Assembly: GCA_009760855.2 (NCBI GenBank)
Contig: WPIO01000015.1
Coordinates: 4,474,501 to 4,538,500 of the forward strand
Origin: Cristatella mucedo
Taxonomy: Eukaryota; Bryozoa; Phylactolaemata; Cristatellidae
Direction: 5' to 3'
Length of the DNA: 64,000 nt
Positions 53,913 through 64,000 of this stretch are shown here, one piece after another (positions within the stretch are counted from its first letter, which is position 1; each line of letters begins with the position of its first letter). The position numbers were made by a program, and so were the translations under genes. Below the pieces are notes generated by a model. It saw nothing but the letters and a program-made list of their open reading frames with translations. It made no database searches and was not told where the DNA came from.

Positions 53913-56900
53913 CTGCATATCCTGCAGAGCGAGCCAATCGAAATCGTGGCGGCGCAAAGGAGATCGAGGCAGCAACGATTTCGCGAAACATTCGACTCGA
54001 ATCGACTCGACCGAGGGTCGTCGGCTGCGGGACGGGAGGAGAGGCGACTTACTTGACCAAGTGGTTCAGCATAGCCATGGCCGTGTGATAATTAGAATCC
54101 GGCAGCGAGTTGATGAGTGAGACCATGCACTTTTCCTTCGCCTCCGGGTCGTTGAGATCTGGCAATGCGAGCGAGCCAGTTTGTTGCAGCTAACACTTCG
54201 GGGTCACGCATCGTCGTCTGCGATGCAGCAGCCGCGCCCGGCGCTCGCCCGTGAATATCGATAGATGCCAGGCAGGCACACGGCACGACCAAAAATCCCC
54301 GGGTCTCTCATTCGCGCACTTGCTGTCTGTCGGACATTCCAGCTGGGATGAACGACCCGCTCTGCCTGGCGCCCCCCCCCCCCCCCGGAGAGCCTGCAGA
54401 GGGTGCGCTACCACCGGCAGAGATCGATGGGTCAAATCCTAGCAGCCTATCAGCATAGATAGACAGCATCGGCCGGCGATCGGCCCTTTCTGCTCGAGCA
54501 GATTCCTGCTCTCCTCTGCATCGAGCGCTACTAGCGTGGGCGCGGGCTCCTCTGCTGCCATCGCCTCTCTCGCCGTCTGTCTGCGTGGAAGCATGCAAGC
54601 GCTCGGGCAGCTATCAGTGTCCGGCAAGCTAGATATTCGCACGCGGACCTCTGGCTATTTCTACACTGAGGGGAGAGCCGTTTCTGGTCATTTCGTATGC
54701 CATTAATGGTGCTAGGCAGGCATCCGAAGAATTAGCTAAGAGATCAGGTGACGTTCTGCATCGGCCATTACCAAGCAATGGTGACACGTGCATAGCTCTT
54801 GTGGTGACACACATGCATAGCTCTTGTCCTAGGGCTGGCTGCAGCAGCTCAAGACATCTCTGCAGGCACCATGTATGCAAGCAGAGCACGCCGATTTTAC
54901 CACATTTGAGTTTCCACTTACACGGTCTGCCTGCGGTAGAGGACACTAGCTTCGTTTGCCAGCGCTGTCACCCGCACGTTTGAAGGGGATGGAGTGGGAG
55001 AACATCGCTAAAGGCAATGCTGCATTGTGGAGTGTGCACAGTGTGTGCACAGTCGGGCACATCCTTTGGTTTTGAACCAGAGATGTTCTGTCTGCTGCGT
55101 AATGTAATGCATCTCACGCCTGTACTCCATAAAGCCACAAAGACTATGTGGGCGTTATGCAGGAGAGTTTTGTAGAGAGCACTGTCACAGCCTAAGCAGC
55201 TGTCGGTACGCATTCGGTAGCCAAAAGACTTCATCTCACACAACAAAGAGAACGTGAGAAGCATAGCAGAGCGAGGAGAGCAGTTGAGGTAGCGAGTAGC
55301 CTCAAAGTAGCAGCTCAGGACTGCTGGGAAAGGACGAGCCATAGTCGGCAGCAGGAGAGCAATTATCGCTGCGTAAGAATTGTGGGAGCGAGTTCCACAG
55401 ACTAGGACCTGCAGAGCAAAAGCTTCTGTCGCCAATGCTCTTTAATGCTCACCCTAGCTAGGTCGTACATTACCGCCGCTCGCCACGCGACAGCCACTCC
55501 CGTCCCCCGCTGGCGCACGAGAGGCACACTTACTAAGACCGTCGAGAAGCAGCGGATACAGCTCGTCGGTGAAGAGCGCCTCGGGCAGCTCGCGAAAGTA
55601 CAGCTTCAGCGCTCCGGTGACGGCGTGAATGTCGCTCTCCTCCAGTAGCATGCAGCCGGCCTTGCTCGCTGCAGATGCGGCAGCAGCGGAACAGCGCGCG
55701 GTCAGCGCGCGGCGGTTGACGCGACGAGCCCTCGGGCGGGCGGCCGGTGAGAGCGTGGCGACACCAAAGAGAGAGCGCAAATGCCGCCGCCGCTGCCGGG
55801 TGACGGCCGCCTGCTCGCCGTACTCGGCAGTGGCTGATCATTGGCGAAAGCGCCGTCGCTAGCTCAGCAGTGCAGCCCACTTTCCGAAGCACCATCCCAG
55901 GATGAACGCCTCGGGCAGAGCTCCATCACACGGGCAGGGCCGTGAGCTCGGCAGGGCCGGGCGTGTGCCAATCTGGCAAGCAGTGTATTGAGAGGGGGGA
56001 TAGGGAGCCGCGCCCCCTGGCTCAGTTAGTTCGCCGCATGCACGCTGCCGCTGCGCCCCGGACGACAGGAGGAAGGCAGGACCTGCAAGGGCTGCGGACC
56101 TTCGAAGGCTGCTGGCGGCAGCCAAGGCTGGTCGACTCAGTGGCTTGCGATGAACTGAGTGGCGATAATTGGATAACTAACTATCCGGTCAGGATAGCGA
56201 GCCGCGAACTCGAGTCTGGTGGGGCGCGGTGACAGACTGAGGGGATCCAAGAGCTTTAATAGCTCAAAGAGTCGTGAGCACGACACTGGAAATTTGAAAA
56301 AAGATACTCTAAAAGTGGCTCTACTTCTTTTAGGACTGAGGCTTAAGGAGGATACCGAGGCGAGCTAAGCTATGCCGGTGGACGCTGGCGACCGTGGCAT
56401 CGGCCGATGTGCCGTCTCCGAGCAAGAACAAGCGCAGGTCGTGGCCAGTGACCTCACTAAAGTACCAAGGGGTGAAGAGCGTGATTACTGTGCAACAATG
56501 AGGAAGGAATCGGTAGCCATCACAAATAAGTCTGAGTTGTGTAGCAGGATGATGCTCACAGGACGTGAGAATGGTAGGCTGGCCGACAAGCCAGCATGGC
56601 CAAGTTCAGGCCTCGTGCTCGAGGGATGGATGACCTACTTTCCTTGTGCGGCAGAGACATCCGCCTACCTCGCCACCGCAAGCACTTGAGCCCCGAGGCA
56701 TGTGTGAAGCGCCTGAATAGAGTTTAACTTCTCCTGGGGCGCTATATAAATGAATGAATTATTTATTTATAAGCACGATTGCTGAACTGATTGTGAGCAA
56801 CCCCGGCCCCCCATTAACCCTAAGGTTGGTCGTGTCACTGTCCATGAGACCAACAGCCAGTGGCCCGAGAGGGCGATAAGTAATAAATCAGTAGGATGAC

Positions 56901-57873
56901 AGTTTCAAACAGAGGCTGGCAGGAGGGAGCAGGCGAGAAAGTTGCCACGTGCAGTCGAGTGCAGAACAACTGGCAGAGCTCGAATGCAGCTCGAAAGCAG
57001 CCGATGACGTAAGATGAGAAGAATGATTGCTGATGAATAGAGGACTGAGGTGACAGTCAGATCGTGAGGACGTGAGACAATCTGCCCGAGTGGAGTGTCT
57101 CGGGAACTTCGCGACCAGCTACCGGAATTTTCTAGAATTGCTATAACGCACGTTGCAGTGACGCCTGTATGAGGCTAGGGCCCCAGCGCCGAGCCGGCAG
57201 CACTCGTACAAGCACGCGCCAACGCTAGCGCAGTCAGATCACGAGGTAGCCATTCGGTGAGGCCAGCGCCCCGACTGCAAAACTGAGAAAGGCGCTCGGA
57301 GGCGCATGCAAGGTCAGCCAGTGCACGTGGCCAGGCACGTAACCACACGAGACAGTGCCACCCAGCCTTGATGTGCACCTACACTTGTCGAACGCTTTCT
57401 TGATCCTCTGCACGTCGGTGGTCATGCCCGAGATTCGGTAGATGCCCACTTCGTCGTAGCCACGCTTTTCGACTTCCTTGATGCACGCAGTCACGACGGT
57501 AGGCACAGGCAAACTGTCCTTGCGCGTGGTGGACGACAACTTCACTCCGTAGACGCCTGTGGCCCCTCGAGACGGTATCCTCTGTATAGTCTGATCTGCA
57601 GTTCGGTACTGTATTGTGACAATGAGTGACGTCTACAACGATTCAGCCGCGTTCTCATTCGTCTTTTGCGCCTAACGTGCAGGTTTGAGCCAGTGGTTAA
57701 GGTGCTCGCCCTGATCAAGGTCAAGGTGAATGTAGTTGATGGCCAAGGCCACGGGCTCGAGCCCCGTGGCACATGCAAAGCGGTTTAATAGAAATTAAGT
57801 TCTCTTAGGGTGCTATACAAATGATGAATATATATGATATAAATGATATAATATAAATGATGAATATATTAAA

Positions 57874-57927
<54 letters not shown>

Positions 57928-60900
57928 ATATATATTATATATATATGTTCGTCTTTGCAAGTGTCCTGCGTGTGTGCTTGCGTGCGCGCGTGTGTGCGCG
58001 CGCGTGTGCGTGTGTGAGACAGCAAAGCCCCGCTAGGGCTAGCATTGTCAGCAGCGCCCTACTAGTGTACTCGCAGCAGCTTACGGTGAGCAGCACCCGG
58101 CCCGGTCGGTAGCTATCGCCTTCGGCTCACCCAGAAGACAGGCATGCATGAAGCTCAACCGAATTCAGAAGGAAAAGATTGCGTCGGCGGATTGGAGTGG
58201 CAGCAGTGTGCAGCAGCCGCAGCAGCAGCAGCAGCGCCGGTCGACCGGGAGGCCAGGCGGCCACAGAAGTGACCGTAAGAAAAAGCAGTGGCAGCGGTGC
58301 TACGCTACAAACAAACAGGCGCACGAGTCTCGGGCGGGCAAAAGTGCAGGTTGTTGTGTATTTGTTGCTGTTGGGCCGCCCTGAGATCGCCTACCTCATT
58401 CAGGGATATTGCCTTGTGGTCGAAGCCTTGGCGCAGCCAGCTCTTGCTCAGCTACAATGGAGGCGGGAAATGCGACGCATGGTGAGGCGCAAATCGGCGT
58501 CGGCATTCTGCAGCCGGCCGTCGCGATCAGGCGCCATGCCCCTGCCACGGCTGGACTGCTCAGCGAAACCGACGGCGAATTCGCCATGAAAAGGGAGAAA
58601 AGGCTAGAAAGACCAAGGTCAAAGGTCAGCCGTCGGGTGGCCACACTTTCGCCACATCCACCAACGTCCATGTCCATGCAAGAAGCAGCCCCTCCTTCCT
58701 CCGCCTGCCTCGAGGTGGAGGCAAGGCAAGGCAGGCCTCTGGCACTCACGTCCAGGGCACCTTTTCCGATCAGCACGTCGCCGGTGCTGGTGTGCTTGTA
58801 GCATATAAATCGCAACGTCGTGGCCGCTTCGAGGTCGAGCTCGAACTCCTTCAGCAAAGCACGGCGGCAGACATCAACCGCTGTGGACCAGAGGTGGCAA
58901 AGCGATGCAAGTGCTACTATCGCAGGCAGATGCTCGACGCAACGGCCAAAGCTCAAGCCTATAAGAAAGTAGCCTAAGAAGCGGCAGCACCTCAGACTGG
59001 GAACGCGCTATGATCAGCTGCTTCAACGGCCTCGTCCACGTAGCAGCCGAAGAGCCCGGGCAACTTTTCACCGCCGCCGGCAGCCGGCAAAGATGAAGTG
59101 CCTGCTGCCGCTGGAGTCGATCACGTAATCCCGAGTCGCGTGACCAACAACCAGCGCAGGTTCCCACTAGGCTGGGTTTAGATCCAGGTGTAAGCTGGGT
59201 GCGACCGACGGACGCGGCTCATGCAAGAATGTTAAAGATCTTATGCAACGACATCTACTCTCCAACTGCCGACTATGGCACATCTTTTTCAGCGGTCCCG
59301 AGCTGCTACTTCCATGCTACTCACTACCTCAACTGCTCTCCTAACTCTGCTATGCTTCCCACTTTCTCTTTGTTGCGCGAGACGAAGTCTGTTGGCTACC
59401 GAATGCATACCGAAAGCCGCTTAGGCTGTGAGTGCGCTATACAAAACTCTCCTGTGTAACACCCACATGGTCTTTATGACTTTGTGGAGTTACTGACGGA
59501 GATACATTACATTACATTATATTACAAAGAAAAGCGCCACCGCACACAGCGCAGCCGCACCTCGTTCCATTCGCCCGAAGATTTCTCGTGTGTCTTGGCC
59601 TTGACGTGGAAATGGCCGAACGAGTCGACCTCTATTGCACAGTAGGCATCTGCGGCAAGTCGGTGCACGCTCGTAAACACCGGATAAACAGCAGCCACGA
59701 CGTCGCAAGCAATGCCAGCAAGTGGGCGTCGTCAAAAAATGCAAGCTAACGTGCATCCAGCGAGCTGCTGCAAGCACAAAGGAAAAAGGCTGCCATCACC
59801 TCAGTGGCCAAGCGCTCGCATGCATTCATCTCGCCAAGCACCTGCATCTAGCGCACCTCAGTATACAACTCAGCGGCTCAGCGGCTGGTCTGTCGTCGAG
59901 GATGAGGCTGCCACATTGCACTCCACTTCTGTGTCTGGGCATTGCTGACTCCTGATCCAGCATAGAATCGATTTCCCCGGATGTGGCTGATGGGATGCTG
60001 CTTCATTAGCATACCCAACATGCAGCAGCAGACCCATCCCATCTCCTTGCTCGTCCAGCGTTCTCTCGCACCACCCGCTCCTCAGCTTCAAGTCGTCTCG
60101 CCGTCCTTTGCAAGAAATTGAAATCTTTCGGCGACCAGCGCCTCTCAGCTCGCCTGGGCATCACTGGCACTGCTCTGCAATCAATGGTTCGGGTCCTATC
60201 TCAGTGGGAGACTCCAGAGTATTGATGTGAATGGACAAGTGACTTGGTGACTTAGTGCCTCTACAGCACATGCGAGCGCCTCGGAGTGAGGGCAAATGCT
60301 CGAGCGCCGGAGCTGCAGATAAATACTTTGGACCGAGCCACATTTACACGACATCCTAATCTTGTCTGACCAACTCGTCCACATTCCTCTAATTTTCGTG
60401 ATTCTGGTTAGAGATCTTGGCAAAATTCCTTTGATGCATCATCTTGCTAGGGTTGCATGTGCCACAAGCCTGTCCCTAGCTGGCGATAAAACAACCGACA
60501 ATTGTGGCAATGAAAGCTAATGGCAACAATATTATCCAGCTAAGTATTCATCGATTGAGACCGGCACCAGCAGCTCCTGCATCAAGTTACCCTTTAGCAA
60601 CAGTAGCAGCGGCATTGCTGCTAACGTTCAGCACACCATGAAAATCTTCCAGCAGAAGCCATCCATGCCATCACTCTGTTGCCAATAATGCCAGCCAACC
60701 ATGCCATCACGTCAAGCCTGAGGCATCCAAGGGCAGCCATCTATTAGCGGCTTGGAGGAGACTCTGCCTGGAGGAGACTCGGTCACCAATAAGCACGAGG
60801 TTGTCTGGCCAAGACCAACCAACTTGCAGCCCTGTGCCCACCTTTGACACGTCATTGTCCTCAAAAGCCCAGCCTGCCTCCGCTCCACTCCGTCTGTGAC

Positions 60901-63749
60901 TGGCGCGGGCACGTCTTCTCTCTGTCTCTGACCTTACTCCGCAGCTGACCAGGCCAGGACGCGGTCTCTAAGAGGCGCACGCAGCCAGCTCGCAGGCAGC
61001 CCCCATCGAAGGCCCGAATCGAAGACCCACAGACGTACCGAAGAGGGCCGGCAACTAGCAGCAGCTGACACCGCCACGCAACGGCCACAGAGCAGGAGCG
61101 GAGGATTCATTCAGCACCAGGCCCATCCGGCTGCTGCTGCTACGAAAACGAGGCATCTAAATCGGCTGCTAAATGGCTAATATCATGTAAATGGCCGCAA
61201 TTGCCAACAGAGGCTCTCATTCTCCTCCTCCGAACGACAGCGCACGGCTGCTACGGGCCTACCGCAATGCCCACTCGTTATACGCACCGGTCGTATGGTG
61301 ACCAGCGGACGGCGTAGGCATGTCCTGCAGCTTGTGAATCGTGACGATTAGCTGACCGCTGACAATGTCCTGGTCCATGGCTGCAAGCAGAAGGGACGGG
61401 TGTCCAGGCAGCGCACAACAGCAGCAATGCAGTTACGCTGTCGCCAACGCTGCTCTGGCGTCCTTCCCAAGTTATGTCAGGTTACGTCGTCATCTGCAGG
61501 CGGCCAAACAGCCGATTGCCTTTGAGCGCACCACTCGAGTGGGCTGCAGGGGCTGCAACTGGCTACATATTAGACTCTCGGCTGGCCCTCCGAGGGAGAA
61601 GAAGTACAGGAGAGCAGGAGCTCGAGTCTACTCACTCATTCACCGAAATCTCCTAGCGGCCGTTCCTGCCATTGACGCTGGAGCATTGGCAGATCGGCTC
61701 TAAACTGTTAAATCAAAACTTCGAACTTGGAGACTAAGTTCAAGTCTGCTTTTAGAGCTGATCATTTCACCGAGTCAGCTCACTGGTGTGAGTGCATAAT
61801 GACCTTCTCAGGAAGGCCGACTTAGGTAGGGTATCTCTGCTTGTTTTGCTTGATTCTTTCGGCAGTGGTTGATACTATCGATACTATCAAGTCTTTTTTG
61901 AGCACCTCTCATATCACCTAGGCATCACTGGCATACCAGTACAATGGTTTAGGTTATCTCAGTGAGAGATTTAAGATTTCACTGATGTCAATGGGCAACA
62001 TCGGCGAGCATCTCCAGTATGGGGTATCCCAGTGAACTGAACTGTGTGAACCAGTGAACTGTGCTCCGGCCACCTCTTTTCACAATTAACACCCACTCTC
62101 CCTTACCAATGTAATCGCCAAGCACAATCTAGGCTTTCATTTAATGCAGATGACATACATGCAGTAAATGTCTTCTATCCAGCTATGCCTTCCAGCACGG
62201 CTCAAAAACACTTTCAACTCACTAGCGGCTTGCTGACATTCTAACTTGGACGGCAGCGGTCTTTCTTGACGATAAAACAAAACCTACCAGTAACAGATAA
62301 AACAATGCCTGACTCAGAAACTAGAAAGCTTAAAGCTCAAAATCTGCTCTGCCATTATATCTCCTGTAGCATCTGCACGAAATCTGGGTGCCCTGCTCTA
62401 AACTGACGTTTCGCTATTGACGACCACATCAGCTCCGAAGTCGATTCTGTTGTTTCCACATCTAGGCTAGTCCATGCATTTGCGACAACCCGACTTGACT
62501 TTTGTAACTAACTTCTTAAAGGTCCTCCTGCCTGTGCTATAGGGGGCTTACAGCTGGTGCAAAAGCTCAGAAAATTGCTGACTTACACCACTTTACTTTT
62601 CACCGACTTGCACTGGCTCTCCATCAAGCAGCTCATCGGCTTCAAGGTTTGGTCACTGCCTTTTAGGCCTTTACATTCTCTTTCTCCAGCTATCCATACT
62701 CATGCTCATCCGAACTACTTCCGATAGGGCTGGGCAAGGTAGTACAACATGGTCTTCTAATTTAGGCTTGGCACTACCCTAGGCTGGATATGCATTCTCA
62801 CATCACGATCTCAACAATGCTACCATACTTTAAACAAATCCTAGCTGATTAAACAGCCTCTTTTTGTATAGCGACAGAAGAGCCTTTACGGCTATCACCA
62901 CCGCTTGCAGTGGCGATACAGAATCGCCCACCGTAGGAATCGAACCCACGACCTCGGGACCGAGGTTGTGAAAGCAACCGCCTTACCTAGTGTGCCATTC
63001 CAACATACGTGCCAAGAAAGTGCTTTAGCTCTCTTTAGGCGCTAAATAAACGTATTATTATTATTATTATTATTACTATTACTCATTTTTAAATCATAAT
63101 TATTTTAGTCCTTGGCAGTCAAATGCACGTAAACCTCGGTCATTACGCCAAGGGGTAGCCTTGTCATAGGGCATAGGGGTCAGAGGGCACAAGGTGAAGG
63201 GGGAGGAAAGGCTGAACATTCTCCACCTTCTTTGAGGATGTTCGCACCAACGCTGTTGAGCTTGACGTTGTCCTTGCAAGTGTCGATCACGTTCTGAGCC
63301 TCCATGAGGCTCATCTTGAGCAGTGGTGCTGTGTGACAAAGAGGCGAAAAATCAGCTGCCAAAGGCGTGCGTGTAAAACGGCGGCGGAAAAGCAAAGGTG
63401 CTCTGCTGCTTGCTGCCCGCGCTGCCTGCAGGCAGGCAGGCAGCGCGGGCACGCGCCCCGCTGCACGACGCCGAAGTCGAGGCAGCGCCGCCGGAGCTCG
63501 CCCACCCTTGCTGACGAGGGCGCCGAGCGTCTCGTTCCACTCGTTGCGCTCGTAATCGGACGAAAGGAGGAGGACGTAGCGCAAGCCGGAGCGACTCTCG
63601 AGGCAGAAGCGCAGGCGCGGCTCGGCGAGCGCCAGCGAGGCCTCTTCCTCTTCCAGCTTGCGAGTGATGCGCTCCGCCTTCTGATTGCCCGACATGGTGG
63701 CCACCTCGGCCATGGTCGCGGCCACTGCCGGCGCTACCAAGACGGCTTT
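53717..63749 (-). CDS. BCR: BCR/ABR-family RhoGAP protein (C-terminal half; 5' end outside window)
   Basis: BCR and ABR combine DH-PH (Rho GEF), C2 and RhoGAP domains and control Rac/Rho signalling (family knowledge). Ten minus-strand exons were found. They give the last part of the PH domain (SSDYERNEWNETLG), a C2 domain (YCAIEVDSFGHFHVKAKT, then LRFICYKH, then GKGALDV), and a RhoGAP domain. The RhoGAP has its arginine finger in GIYRISGM and the motifs LKLYFRELPEALFTDELYP and MATVFGPTLLKP, before a stop codon. Phases agree except between the sixth and seventh exons found, where about 25 residues of C2-RhoGAP linker are not located. The N-terminal oligomerisation/kinase region (BCR only) and the DH domain would lie beyond the right edge, so BCR and ABR cannot be told apart. 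The gene converges on SNAP29. Confidence 0.92.
54053..54158 (-). CDS. BCR: BCR/ABR exon i (RhoGAP)
   Basis: TTGCCAG acceptor, AA|GTAAGT donor, phase 1 to 2. LNDPEAKEKCMVSLINSLPD then MAMLNHLV matches human LSDPVAKESCMLNLLLSLPE and LFLLDHLK. Confidence 0.92.
55085..55440 (-). mobile_element. L2-B 3' end
   Basis: Runs from ACTCCATAAAGCCACAAAGA to GGACCTGCAGAGCAAAAGC, parallel to 29.85-30.16 kb. In BCR/ABR, same sense as the gene. Confidence 0.8.
55534..55668 (-). CDS. BCR: BCR/ABR exon h (RhoGAP)
   Basis: TCTGCAG acceptor, A|GTAAGT donor, phase 1 to 1. LKLYFRELPEALFTDELYPL is nearly identical to human LKLYFRELPEPLFTDEFYPN. Confidence 0.95.
55669..57382. other. BCR/ABR intron between exons g and h
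   Basis: Contains a partial SINE-B. A plus-strand frame at 56372-56689 has no recognisable homology. Confidence 0.5.
56685..56772 (+). mobile_element. SINE-B 3' half
   Basis: TTGAGCCCCGAGGCATG, AAGCGCCTGAATAGAG and GGGCGCTATATAAATG. Confidence 0.65.
57383..57556 (-). CDS. BCR: BCR/ABR exon g (RhoGAP start, arginine finger)
   Basis: GGCCACAG acceptor, T|GTAGGT donor, phase 1 to 1. GVYGVKLSS opens the RhoGAP domain. RGYDEVGIYRISGMTTDVQR holds the catalytic arginine of the GIYR motif. Confidence 0.94.
57678..57828 (+). mobile_element. SINE-B (tRNA-derived, L2-like tail)
   Basis: AGCCAGTGGTTAAGGTGC, CGGGCTCGAGCCCCGTGG, AAATTAAGTTCTCTTAGGG and TGCTATACAAATGATG, followed by an AT microsatellite. 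Confidence 0.78.
57855..57952. repeat. (AT)n microsatellite
   Basis: TATATA runs directly following a SINE-B copy. Confidence 0.95.
58395..58451 (-). CDS. BCR: BCR/ABR exon f (C2 end, 57-nt exon)
   Basis: ATTGTAG acceptor, GAG|GTAGGC donor, 19 codons in phase 0. LSKSWLRQGFDHKAISLNE fits human LQDRDWQRTVIAMNG. Confidence 0.78.
58750..58848 (-). CDS. BCR: BCR/ABR exon e (C2 domain)
   Basis: GCTGAAG acceptor, GAC|GTGAGT donor, 33 codons in phase 0. EFELDLEAATTLRFICYKH and LIGKGALD match human EFEIELEGSQTLRILCYEK and LMGKGQVQLD. Confidence 0.92.
59240..59530 (+). mobile_element. L2-B 3' end with ATTAC tail
   Basis: CTCTCCAACTGCCGACTATGG through GGAGTTACTGACGGAGATAC, then a short (ATTAC)n-like tail. 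In BCR/ABR, antisense. Confidence 0.8.
59561..59649 (-). CDS. BCR: BCR/ABR exon d (C2 domain)
   Basis: CTTGCCGCAG acceptor, GAG|GTGCGG donor, phase 1 to 0. DAYCAIEVDSFGHFHVKAKT and GEWNE match human LYCTLEVDSFGYFVNKAKT and NWNE. Confidence 0.94.
60135..60240 (+). mobile_element. L2-A RT fragment
   Basis: CGCCTGGGCATCACTGGCAC through CTCCAGAGTATTGATG, matching 51.20-51.29 kb with a duplicated CAAT. Confidence 0.75.
61288..61380 (-). CDS. BCR: BCR/ABR exon c (C2 domain start)
   Basis: GCTTGCAG acceptor, G|GTGCGT donor, phase 1 to 1. MDQDIVSGQLIVTIHKLQDM matches the first C2 strand (human GLYGFLNVIVHSATGF). Confidence 0.82.
61720..62700 (+). mobile_element. strongly decayed L2-A copy
   Basis: Recognisable only in pieces: GCTTTTAGAGCTGATCA, GGCATCACTGGCATA, AAGCACAATCTAGGCTTTCA and TGCAGATGACA. 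Many stops and indels. It lies between BCR/ABR exons b and c. Confidence 0.75.
62842..63003 (-). mobile_element. SINE-A (tRNA-derived)
   Basis: TTAAACAGCCTCTTTTTG, CCACCGCTTGCAGTGG, ATCGAACCCACGACC and ACCTAGTGTGCCAT. Best-preserved member in reverse. Confidence 0.8.
63010..63075 (+). mobile_element. L2/SINE tail with (ATT)n
   Basis: TCTCTTTAGGCGCTAAATAA followed by about eight ATT units. Confidence 0.5.
63227..63328 (-). CDS. BCR: BCR/ABR exon b (PH-C2 linker)
   Basis: CACACAG acceptor, G|GTGGAG donor, phase 1 to 1. APLLKMSLMEAQNVIDTCKD and VKLNSVG fit human SLTSVELQMLTNSCVKLQTVHS. Confidence 0.87.
63506..63749 (-). CDS. BCR: BCR/ABR exon a (end of PH domain)
   Basis: TTTTGCAG acceptor, G|GTGGGC donor, ends in phase 1. 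RITRKLEEEEASLALAEPRL is followed by LRYVLLLSSDYERNEWNETL. Human has FLISSDYERAEWRENI at the end of its PH domain. Confidence 0.9.
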
Positions 63750-63759
63750 CTGCAAAATT

Positions 63760-63976
63760 TCGGCGGATGCACGTCTCGCGCTCCTCGGGCGCCCGGTGCT
63801 GGACAGAGGGAGGGAGCGAGGGGGCGACCGAGCCGAACGCACCCCCCCCCCGGTCTACTAATTGATGGCCGCCTGCTCGCGAGTCCGTCCAACGGCTCGT
63901 CTGCGGCGGAAATGGCCGCTACTGCTGCGCTTAAAAGCTCATGCGCAGCCTCGAGGGTCTGCAGCCGCTCTCTCAG
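63760..63976 (-). other. possible further BCR/ABR exon (tentative)
   Basis: After a GTGCGCAG acceptor-like site (exon start near 63976) an open frame reads RLRERLQTLEAAHELLSAAV, an amphipathic helix. It is in the right place and strand for the exon before exon a. I cannot match it firmly to the DH-PH linker, and no clear donor is seen. Confidence 0.25.
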
Positions 63977-64000
63977 CCTGCGCACTCAGGCCGACTAGCC

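Noticed and set aside
56372-56689. Plus-strand frame of 105 codons in a BCR/ABR intron
   Set aside because: No recognised domain or splice context. Kept only as an unassigned note.
63333-63998. Plus-strand frame of 221 codons
   Set aside because: Antisense to BCR/ABR exon a and its GC-rich flanks; no domain seen.

Overview
This is metazoan nuclear DNA. It holds intron-rich animal genes with GT-AG splice sites, L2/CR1-type non-LTR retrotransposons, tRNA-derived SINEs and very long CT/GA and GT microsatellites. Protein similarity to human is clear but not close, so an invertebrate or early-branching deuterostome is more likely than a jawed vertebrate. The species cannot be named from the sequence. 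There are no bacterial features.

Three conserved genes were rebuilt exon by exon, using splice signals, codon phase and remembered family sequences. (1) Minus strand, 33739 down to 2443: the N-terminal ~1313 residues of phosphatidylinositol 4-kinase III alpha (PI4KA) in 30 exons. All internal phases close. The catalytic C-terminus lies beyond the left edge. (2) Plus strand, 41599-53104: a complete three-exon SNAP29 of 284 residues, a Qb,Qc-SNARE with an NPF motif and both zero-layer glutamines. (3) Minus strand, 63749 down to 53717: the C-terminal half of a BCR/ABR-family protein (end of PH, C2, RhoGAP, stop codon). Its 5' end lies beyond the right edge.

PI4KA and SNAP29 are divergent (head to head), and SNAP29 and BCR/ABR are convergent, with stop codons about 0.6 kb apart. 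In human, PI4KA and SNAP29 are divergent neighbours on 22q11.21 and BCR lies at 22q11.23. The window therefore looks like a conserved fragment of an ancient animal linkage group. The proteins act in membrane biology: PI4P synthesis at the plasma membrane, SNARE fusion and Rho-GTPase control. Nothing here shows that they are co-regulated.

Layout: 1-2.4 kb, nested L2 fragments; 2.4-33.7 kb, PI4KA exons with repeat-filled introns; 33.7-41.6 kb, the intergenic space between PI4KA and SNAP29 (SINEs, an AT-rich tract, a fold-back structure, a probable LTR with 163-bp repeats); 41.6-53.1 kb, SNAP29 with two large introns full of L2 and SINE copies; 53.7-64 kb, BCR/ABR. Repeats are more than half of what is interesting here: two L2 lineages (called A and B), two SINE lineages (one sharing its 3' tail with L2-A), and microsatellites intimately linked to L2 tails. 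I found no dedicated tRNA, rRNA or CRISPR locus and no plainly novel multi-gene system.
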